From assembly GCF_028640845.1 (NCBI RefSeq), contig NC_080542.1:67221064-67285063 (forward strand): a DNA stretch of 64,000 bases. Direction: 5' to 3'. The stretch's first letter is position 1, and the number at the start of each line of letters is the position of its first letter. Under the pieces are notes generated by a model that was not told the origin of the DNA, did not search any database, and saw only the letters and a list, made by a program, of their open reading frames with translations. Below are positions 56,583-64,000 of this stretch, in pieces. This DNA is from Ahaetulla prasina. Its lineage: Eukaryota; Chordata; Lepidosauria; Squamata; Colubridae. The position numbers were made by a program, and so were the translations under genes.

Positions 56583-56783
56583 CAGGGGTGAAATCCAGCA
56601 GGTTCTGACAGGTTGTGGAGAACCGGTAGCGGAAATTTTGAGTAGTTTGGAGAACTGGTAAATACCAACTCGGCTGGCCCCAGAGTGGGGTGGGAATGGA
56701 GATTTTGCAGTATCTTTCCCCTGCCACACCCACCATGCCACACTTACAGAACTGGTAGTAAAAAACTTTGAATTTCACCATTG
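56583..56783. mobile_element. hAT-type MITE, 201 bp, exact 8-bp TSD
   Basis: Starts CAGGGGTGAAATCCAGCAGG and ends TTTGAATTTCACCATTG. The flanks GTAAAAAG at 56575-56582 and 56784-56791 are identical. Same subfamily as the inverted copy at 59303, about 90% alike by eye. Confidence 0.93.
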
Positions 56784-56956
56784 GTAAAAAGGTTTTCACT
56801 GTTCTAAGAGTAGAAAAACCAATTACTGATGGCTTCCTGCCTAGATGGGAGAGAGAGAATTATTGTCTACCAGAAAAAAATATTGTCTTTAGTGGTTATA
56901 CTCATAAAACCAGGGTCTTTCAATACCTGCCTGGTTTAATTTCTTTCTCTTATATA

Positions 56957-57185
56957 GGTAGTTCTCAATTTATAATCACAATTGGAACTGGAACTTCCAT
57001 TGCTAAGTTAGGCTTCCCCACTGATTTTGCTTGTTGGAAGCTCTCTGAGAAGGTTCAAAACGGCAATTACCATATTTTTCGGAGTATAAGATATAGTTCC
57101 TCAGCCCCTAAAACTGGGTGAAAATTTCAGTGTCTTATACAGCGAATGTTGCGGTGGCGGAGAGGGGAGCTGAGAATGGAAAGGG
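56957..57185. mobile_element. Two mariner-like scraps in tandem
   Basis: 56957-57065 (GGTAGTTCTCAATTTATAAT...) belongs to the TAGTCCT family of 26488. 57068-57180 (ACCATATTTTTCGGAGTATA, then GTGTCTTATACAGCGAATGT) is the left end of the element type at 30500. The SINE at 57190 follows. Confidence 0.6.
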
Positions 57186-57189
57186 GAGC

Positions 57190-57425
57190 CAGTGGTTAAG
57201 GTACCAGGGTAGAAGCTGGAGATAGTGAATTCCAATCCTGCCTTGGCCATTAAAAGCCAGCTGGGTGACTTTGGGCTAGCCATTCTACCTTTGGGCTAGT
57301 CATTCTACCCATCTCACAAGATTGTCCTTATGAGGAAAATAGGATGAGGAAGATTAGGTATGTTCAGTGCCTTGAATTATTTGTAAAAATAATAAAATTG
57401 GGGTACAAATAAATACATAAAATCA
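57190..57425 (+). mobile_element. CORE-type tRNA SINE
   Basis: CCAGTGGTTAAGGTACCAGG, GTGAATTCCAATCCTGCCTT (B box region), CTGGGTGACTTTGGGCTAGC and CATCTCACAAGATTGTCCTT, with TTGAATTATTTGTAAAAATAATAAA at the end. The GTGAC-TTGGGC core resembles MIR-type CORE SINEs. A short internal duplication (TTTGGGCTAGCCATTCTACC) is present. Confidence 0.7.
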
Positions 57426-57492
57426 ATGAAGTAACATAGGAAACCACAGTAAAGACAAGTAACGCCAAAGGAGATGCTGCACTGATTTTCTA

Positions 57493-57547
57493 CAAACAAA
57501 CAAACAAACAAACAAACAAACAAACAAACAAACAAACAAACAAACAA
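57493..57547. repeat. (AAAC)n microsatellite
   Basis: About 13 CAAA units without interruption. Confidence 0.97.
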
Positions 57548-59012
57548 TAGAGTCTCTGGATTGCTGATAGCTATATAAACTGGAGTCTAGCTTATTTAGG
57601 AACATATCCCTTATAAGCTTTAGCATGTTTTTACCACTGGGGGCAGGTGGAAGAAAGACGAGGGATAGAATTTACTAAACTATTGAAGTGAACACCACAT
57701 AGAACCTCAGTAGTTTGCCTATGAATATTGGAGGAGGGAATTAAAGATGAAAGAATTCTGAAGTTGTGTTTTCTGTACTAGATATATCTTTCACAATCTC
57801 CATGTCTTATGACAAATTCTCCATTGCTTTGGTGCCTAGAGCAATCAGTTTTGGAAAATCAACTTATTTAATGGCCCGTCAGCAAGTTAAGGAGAACACA
57901 TACTTTGTTTATATTCAGTATATGGCTGATGACAACAGGGATTTATCTTCCTGTGTTTGATGATAATAGGATGAGGATGTGAGTCAGCTTGTGGAGGATC
58001 ATAGACAATAATACTTAACTCATATAAGTGGAAGGGTGGAGTTGTGGGAGTAATTCTTCATAACCTATTAAGAAGGACCATGTCGATTATGGTTTAAACT
58101 TTTCTTAGTAATTCAGCTAGAAATTAGAATTTTCCTACTTTTGCAAATCTCCATATGATCAGACTGCAATATGAAGCAGTTCTCAGAAAATCAGAACTAA
58201 ACAATCTGATACTATATCATGTTACTCCCAGAACCAGGAACAGATGGAAACTGCATCTTTCACCCAAAGAGAATCAGTTACTTTTGATCCTTTATGCAAA
58301 GCGAACAGGAGAAAGAAATGCTATAAATCTGAACATTGATATAAACAAAGTTCTCATTGGATACCATTTCAAAAAATGGTAGCCAAAGATTTAAATGTGT
58401 GTATGTGTAAGAAGGGCAGATAGAAACAAATATGAAGTTTGTTGGGTCTCCTCCATCCCTCCCTCCAATTGCATGTAATTGTGAATGGAATAGATGCCTA
58501 AACTTTTTACATGTTACTACTTGCAGGACACACTAGAAGACTCTTTGCTCCAATCCAGATTTAACATTTCTGCAAAAATTATTATTAAAATTGTTTTGGA
58601 ATTGCAAAAGTAATTCTGGAGAAAGTAGACAAGGTTCTCGTGATTTCTAATCCTGACAGTTATTTATTAGATTCATGTGCAAGACTTAAATTTTAAGCAT
58701 TTTATTCCCATTTTATTTCCCAATTGAAACAGTTCCTAACCTTTATTCGATGTCCAAGGACAGGTTTAACATAACTTTTTTCTAACATAGCAATTAGACT
58801 TGTTTTTGTCTAGCCAGCTTCATTTTCTTAACAAGTAAGAAGATTAAAAAAAAAAAAAGGAATAGTGCCATTCAGTTTTGTGAGGAATTATGAAGATAGA
58901 AATTGGTGACAGTTGCATGCGATAGTCTAGAAAATTGTGTTAATAAAAGAAACAGGACAAAAATGTAGAACTTTCTAAATGAATAAAATTAAGAAAAAAA
59001 ATATTCTGATAG
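57548..59012. other. No recognised feature
   Basis: AT-rich, ORFs under 80 codons, no known repeat noticed. Confidence 0.5.
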
Positions 59013-59232
59013 TTTGGTCTAGAATTTAAGGCACTAGAAAGCAGGAGACTGTGAGTTCAAATCCTGCCTTAGCCATGAAAATCAACTGGATGACCTTGGA
59101 CCAGTCACTCTCTGTCAATCCAACTCACCTCAGAGGGTGTTATGGAGAAAATAGAAGATGGAAGATGTGTTGAATATATTCATCATCTTGTATTATTTGT
59201 GAAAACTATAAAGGGGATAAATAAAGATGAAT
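59013..59232 (+). mobile_element. CORE-type tRNA SINE, second copy
   Basis: GACTGTGAGTTCAAATCCTG (B box), CTGGATGACCTTGGACCAGT, CACCTCAGAGGGTGTTATGG and a tail with ATAAAGGGGATAAATAAAG. Same family as 57190. Confidence 0.7.
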
Positions 59233-59302
59233 GGATAAGTGGGAATTAGAAACACAATTTAGAAAAGGCAATTATGCAATTCAGATACCCAAGAATTCCA
59301 TC

Positions 59303-59505
59303 CAAGTGGTGGAATCCAATTTTTTTTTCTACTGGTTCTGTGGGCATGGCTTGATGGGCATGGCAGGGGAAGAATATTGCAAAATCTCCATTCCCACCCC
59401 ACTCTGGGGCCAACCAGAGGTGGTATTTACTGGTTCTCCAAACTACTCAAAATTTCCGCTACCAGTTCTCCAGAACCTGTCAGAACCTTCTGAATTTCAC
59501 CCCTG
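59303..59505. mobile_element. hAT-type MITE, inverted relative of 56583
   Basis: Ends GAATTTCACCCCTG; reversed, it reads like the 56583 copy through GGTTCTGACAGGTTCTGGAG and GGCCCCAGAGTGGGGTGGGA. No convincing 8-bp duplication at its edges. Confidence 0.8.
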
Positions 59506-60035
59506 CCAAGAACTCTTGAGAATAGTTAGTGAGTGCCTACTTAGAGTAAGTTCTATTTATTTTAAAAATAAGTCTGGTAATAAATACAAATGGAGAAGAA
59601 ATCCATCAAAATATTAATATAATATTTATGTTACTTATAAAGGTCAACATAGAGAAAATATTTAGCATTTATTTATGTATGTATGTGTTATTACAAGTAA
59701 ATTGTTGTCCATCTTCTAAGCAATTCTAGGTGGCTAGAAGAAATAGTACCAAAAATATACCATAAGGAAAATTAAACAAACAGAAGGTATAAAGTAGAGG
59801 GAATATAGAACAAATAAAGAAAAAAGAAAATATAAGCCCCTTTTATAAATATGTTAGAAAATAATCTAATATCCCAAAATAATGAATGGAAAGTATTAGT
59901 CAAAGCTTCCTGGAACAGAGACAGCAAAATTGTGTTAGAGTGACATAGTAGAGTGAAGTTATAAGGATGCTTAATGATATAACTAAGAAAGACACTATAG
60001 ATGAGAAAAACATACATATAAGAAAATGATTTAGC

Positions 60036-60150
60036 CAGGGGTGAAATGCCCCCCGTTCTGACCGGTTCACCTGATCTAGTAGTGATGGAGGCTGGTGGGT
60101 TTGGAGAACCGGTAGCAAAAATCCCTGCCCCTGCCCCCTGCCCCCGCTGA
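60036..60150. mobile_element. hAT-type MITE, left part
   Basis: CAGGGGTGAAATGCCCCCCG, GACCGGTTCACC and GAGAACCGGTAGCAAAAAT match the family. The right end is missing or decayed. Confidence 0.65.
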
Positions 60151-60199
60151 GCCGCGCCATCATCAGAAGGTTTTTTTACTTTTAAAAGCATTTTTTCTT

Positions 60200-60357
60200 T
60201 TTTCTTAACATTGAGAGCATATGCACCAAAGACAAATTCCTTAGTGTCCAATCACACTTGGCCAATAAAAAATATATATATTCTATTCTATTCTATTCTA
60301 TTCTATTCTATTCTATTCTATTCTATTCTATTCTATTCTATTCTATTCTATTCTAAT
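60200..60357 (+). mobile_element. CR1-L3 'Snake1'-type tail with (TATTC)n array
   Basis: AAATTCCTTAGTGTCCAATC then TTGGCCAATAAAA leads into about 15 TTCTA units (60281-60357). Same tail as 34690-34905 (minus). The microsatellite begins at the element's 3' end. Confidence 0.8.
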
Positions 60358-60602
60358 AGTATTACTATGGAAGAGATTCTGCGATACCATACAATATCTT
60401 GTATCACATTATATTATATTATAGTAATAAATTCATCAGTAAACCAGTGGCTATTGAAAAGTATACAATAAGATAGATTTTTTCTTTTTTCTTAGTTTGT
60501 ATTTTTAATTTGTACTTTTGTTTTTTTTAAAGAAAATCTTTAAGATTAAAGATTGTTTTGTTAAAAAATGAAGATTACCTTATATATTATTATATTAATA
60601 AT

Positions 60603-61266
60603 TACTGGATTACTGCAATGCTCTCTACATGGGGCTCCCCTTGAGGGGCATCCGGAGGCTCCAGTTAGTCCAGAATGCGGCTGCGCGGGTGATAGAGGGA
60701 GCCCCTCGTGGCTCCCGTGTGACACCTATCCTGCGCAGACTGCACTGGCTACCTGTGGCCTTCCGGGTGCGCTTCAAGGTTTTGGTGACAATCTTTAAAG
60801 CGCTCCATGGCATAGGGCCGGGTTACTTACGGGACCGCCTGCTGCTACCGAGTACCTCTCACCGACCCGTCCGCTCTCACAGAGAGGGACTCCTCAGGGT
60901 GCCGTCGGCTAGGCAGTGCCGTCTGGCGACACCCAGGGGAAGGGCCTTCTCTGTGGGGGCTCCCACCCTCTGGAACGAACTCCCTCCAGGACTTCGTCAA
61001 CTTCCGGACCTCCGAACCTTTCGTCGCGAGCTCAAAACACACCTATTTATTTGCGCGGGGCTGGGTTAGTTTTTAAATTTATTGGTTTTAATGGGGTTCT
61101 TAGTATTTATATTGTTTTTTATCAATCTGGCTATTGAATAAGTTTTTTATGTCTGATTTTAAATTGTATTTATATGTTTATTTTTAATTGCCTGTGAACT
61201 GCCCTGAGTCCCTAGGGAGATAGGGCGGTATATAAATCTGAAAAATAAATAAATAAATAAATAAAT
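60603..61266 (+). mobile_element. LINE-B (L2/L3-type), short copy with intact C-terminal frame
   Basis: Open from 60629 to 61069: MGLPLRGIRRLQLVQNAAAR, LHWLPVAFRVRFKVL, FKALHGIGPGYL and FRRELKTHLFICAG. By eye about 90% of residues match the copy at 7577. The 3' UTR ends with CCGCCCTGAGTCCC-type hairpin (here ACTGCCCTGAG...AGGGCGGT) and AATA units. The 5' end is truncated in the thumb region. The clean frame points to recent insertion. Confidence 0.9.
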
Positions 61267-61401
61267 ATATATGACACCCACATGACTGGTGTGATTCCAA
61301 GAAAAGACATGGCTTCATTAAGGAACTGCCAACAAATATAGCAAGCATGCCTATTATGAATTCAATTGTATTTGAATATTACACATCTTTAGGAATTGGC
61401 C

Positions 61402-61490
61402 CAGTGGTGGGATTCTACCGGTTTGGACCGGTTCGGTAGAACCGGTTGTTAACTTTCTAAGCAGGAGAACTGGTTGTTAGAAGAAATCAC
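61402..61490. mobile_element. hAT-type left end
   Basis: CAGTGGTGGGATTCTACCGG, then ACCGGTTCGGTAGAACCGG and GAGAACTGGTTGTTAG. It contains an internal ACCGGTT palindrome. The right end was not found. Confidence 0.6.
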
Positions 61491-61844
61491 CTTTTGTTTT
61501 TTTCCACTTTACAGGGTTAATCCTGTAAGGAATTACAACCTTCTGGTGTTGTTTCTAGCATAATCTTTGATGCTCTGCTTATAGAAACTTAAACTCTCCG
61601 TTAACCTTTATTACATTCTTGGCAGTATGCCTAGACTTACTGTCGCCTCTGGAGCTTTTTTTTCTTTGCTTGACTTTCTTAAAGGGGAAGATTTGTTTTA
61701 AGATTTTTACACTGCTGTTGGGAGGAAATACTCCCCTATTGCAGTTCTTCCAAGTGAGATGTAATGATCAGCACTTTGAAGAAATTATTGAATAACGAAG
61801 CAGAGCTGTCGGAAATAAGCTTTTAATGACAAGGAACCAAGATG
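61491..61844. other. No recognised feature
   Basis: Between a hAT left end and a long inverted repeat; could be part of the same unidentified element. Confidence 0.4.
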
Positions 61845-62179
61845 AGTGACATTCAGCAAGGTTTCTTGGCTAGCTAGAAAGATTAACATTCAAACTTGAG
61901 TTTACACACCCTTTCTGACTTTTGGCCTAAAACTGGTTTTTGGTGAAGTTTAATTCTGTGCTTGGTGATGTATAATCCTATGTTTATTGATGGGATAATT
62001 TTCCCTATTCAGCTTTTTTCCTTCCAAAAAAAGCTGAATAGGGAAAATTATCTCATCACTAAACACAGAATTAAACTTCACTAAAAACCAGTTTTAGACC
62101 AAAAGTCAGAAAGGGTATGTACACTCATGTTTGAATGTTCATCTTTCTAGCTAGCCAATAAGCCTTGCTGAATGTCACT
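61845..62179. repeat. Long inverted repeat (near-palindrome), about 150-bp arms
   Basis: The left arm 61845-62019 and right arm 62024-62179 are reverse complements at about 92% by eye, with only about 4 bases between. The left arm has an extra 22 bases (TATAATCCTATGTTTATTGATG). The outer ends are AGTGACATTCAGCAAGG and CCTTGCTGAATGTCACT. Not matched to any family I know. Confidence 0.88.
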
Positions 62180-64000
62180 TAACATAACAACAGAGTTGGA
62201 AGGGACCTTGGAGGTCTTCTAGTCCAACCCCCTGCCCAGGCAGGAAACCCTACACCATCTCAGTCAGATGGTTATCCAACATTTTCTTAAAAATTTCCAG
62301 TGTTGGAGCATTCACAACTTCTGCAGGCAAGTTGTTCCACTTATTAATTGTTCTAACTGTCAGGAAATTTCTCCTTAGTTCTAAGTTGCTTCTTTTTTTG
62401 ATCAGTTTCCACCCATTGCTTCTTGTTCTATCCTCAGGTGCTTTGGAGAACAGCCCGACTCCATCTTCTTTGTGCCAACCCCTGAGATATTGGAACACAA
62501 CTATCATGTCTCCCCTAGTCCTTCTTTTTATTAAACTAGACATACCCAGTTCCTGCAACCGTTCTTCATATGTTTTAGCCTCCAGTCCCCTAATCATCTT
62601 TGTTGCTCTTCTCTGCACTCTTTCTAGAGTCTCAACATCTTTTTTAAATCGTGGCGACCAAAACTGGATGCAATATTCCAAGTGTGGCCTTACCAAGGCA
62701 TTATAAAGTGGTACTAACACTTCACATGATCTTGATTCTATCCCTCTGTTTATGCAGCCCAGAACTGTGTTGGCTTTTTTAGCAGCTGCTGCACACTGCT
62801 GGCTCACATCTAAATGGTTATCCACTAGGACTCCAAGATCCCTCTCACAGGTACTATTGAGCAAGGTACCACATATACGGTACCGGTGCATTTTGTTTTT
62901 TTGGCCTAAATGTAGAACCTTACTTTTTTTCACTGTTGAATTTCATTTTGTTAGATAGCGCCCAATGTTCAAGTCTGTCAAGATCTTTCTGTATCTTGAG
63001 CCTATCTTCTGGAGTGTTGTCTATTCCTGCCAGCTTGGTGTCATCTGCAAATTTGATGAGTTCCCCATCTATCCCCTCGTCCAAGTCATTGATGAAGATG
63101 TTGAAGAGTACTGGGCCTAAAACAGAGCTTTGGGGTACCCCGCTGCATACTTCCCTCCATGTGGATGTAGTTCCGTTGAGGACTACACGTTGAGTGTGGT
63201 TGGTCAGCCAGTTACGAATCCATCTGGTGGTGGTGCTGTCTAACCCACATTTTTCTACTTTATCTAGTAGTAGGTTATGGTCTACTTTATCAAATGCTTT
63301 ACTGAAGTCCAAGTAAATTATATCGACAGCATTCCTCTGGTCTACTAATTTTGTCATTTTGTCAAAGAATGCGATAGGATTAGTCTGGCATGATCTGTTT
63401 TTGACAAACCCATGTTGGCTTTTGGTTATTACTTTGTTTGCTTCTAGGTGTTCGGTGATTCGTTGTTTGATTATCTTTTCCAGAATCTTCCCCGGTATTG
63501 AGGTCAGGCTGATAGGTCTGTAGTTTCCTGGATCTGTTTTTTTTCCTTTTTTGAAGATGGGAACTACATCAGCTCTTTTCCAGTCCTCTGGCAGCTCCCC
63601 TGTGCTCCAGGATCTTTGAAAGATATAGTTCAGTGGTTCTGAAATCACGTCTGCCAGTTTCTTCAGAACCTTGGGGTGTAATCCATCCGGTCCTGGTGAT
63701 TTGAACTCGTCTAGGGTAGACAGGTGTTCAATTACCATTTTCTTCCCTATTTTAACTTGTGTTTCTAATCTGTTTTTTGTAGTGCTGTTTTTGATAGGTT
63801 GGATTGTTTTTTCCTTTTGTGTAAAGACAGATGCAAAATATGAGTTAAGTAGATCTGCTTTCTCCCTGTTGCTTGTCATCTTCTTGCCACTTTCTCCCAG
63901 CAATGGGCCAATTGTTTCCTTGACTTTTTTCTTGTTTTTAACATGTTGGAAGAAGCATTTTTTGTTATTTTTTACTTTTGTCACAAGCCTTTGTTCATTG
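62180..64000 (-). mobile_element. CR1 LINE, running off the window
   Basis: The minus strand shows ORF2 then a 3' UTR ending with the classic CR1 end GACCTCCAAGGTCCCTTCCA, then ACTCTGTTGTTATGTT. It abuts the right arm of the long inverted repeat. The 5' part continues beyond 64000. Confidence 0.93.
62250..63984 (-). CDS. CR1 ORF2 reverse transcriptase, nearly intact, one frame break
   Basis: 62920-63984 encodes RT motifs in order: GPDGLHPKVLKKLADVI, WKRADVVPIFKKGKKTDPGN, YRPISLTSIPGKILEKII, SQHGFVKNRSCQTN, IIYLDFSKAFDKVDHNLL, SGVPQSSVLGPVLFNIFIND (Ser-Ser where QGSVLGP is usual) and the catalytic FADDTKLAG. 62250-62933 continues in another frame with KSKVLHLG, CERDLGVLVD, NRGIESRSCEVLVPLYNALV and NKWNNLPAEVVNAPTLEIFK. 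The two frames overlap near 62926, in an A-rich run where a 1-base slip is likely. The endonuclease lies outside the window. Target-primed reverse transcription; this copy probably inactive but young. Confidence 0.88.

Noticed and set aside
57423..57626. ORF with VCLF repeats
   Set aside because: Translation of the (AAAC)n microsatellite.
60211..60471. ORF with Phe-Tyr-Ser-Ile-Leu repeats
   Set aside because: Translation of the TTCTA array.

Overview
This window reads as intergenic or intronic DNA from a squamate reptile, most likely an advanced (colubroid) snake. The evidence is a full Sauria SINE at 45.8-46.2 kb, BovB/RTE remnants, CR1, L1, L2/L3-type and Rex1-like LINEs, an R4/Dong-like element, Penelope-like elements, a Ty3/gypsy element, many small hAT elements, and CR1-L3 ('Snake1') tails ending in AATAG/TATTC pentanucleotide repeats. 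I found no host protein-coding gene, tRNA, rRNA or CRISPR array. Every long ORF I could identify belongs to a transposable element. About 40% of the window is AT-rich DNA in which I recognise nothing.

Layout. 0-1 kb: a Tigger/pogo transposase relic split by a LINE tail. 3-9.7 kb: two SINEs and a Penelope-like element (ribozyme-like relic, GIY-YIG endonuclease, inverted RT piece) invaded by a hAT MITE and by LINE-A, which itself holds LINE-B. 10.2-12 kb: TAA repeats interleaved with R4/Dong-like endonuclease fragments. 12.6-18.9 kb: a BovB piece, then an L2-type LINE tail (LINE-D) cut by a 5.2 kb gypsy element with both LTRs and a 5-bp target duplication; that element carries a 577-bp solo LTR. 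19-22.4 kb: a BovB relic interrupted by a Penelope terminal piece between GT and TA microsatellites. 22.6-24.7 kb: a second LINE-A split by a 616-bp solo LTR. 25-34.9 kb: Penelope, mariner-like and hAT relics and a decayed second Ty3/gypsy element with a PNMA-like gag. 37 kb: a Helitron piece. 39-43.8 kb: L1 5' region, then a Rex1-like LINE holding LINE-C and a 400-bp hAT. 45.8-47.6 kb: Sauria SINE and a 1.4 kb hAT. 48.6-52.7 kb: an L1 with most of ORF2. 52.7-57.5 kb: LINE-C, CR1, hAT, mariner-like and CORE-SINE copies. 59-64 kb: hAT copies, a Snake1 tail with its pentanucleotide array, LINE-B, a 335-bp near-palindrome, and a CR1 with a long ORF2 running off the window.

Together the features record successive, nested insertions rather than a working pathway. 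LINE-B, CR1 and the gypsy element look youngest because their reading frames are longest or their LTRs most similar, though the gypsy element is clearly dead. LINE labels used here: A and B = two L2/L3-type families; C = a Jockey/CR1-group family; D = another L2-type tail. Family names are assigned by motif recognition only, with no database search.
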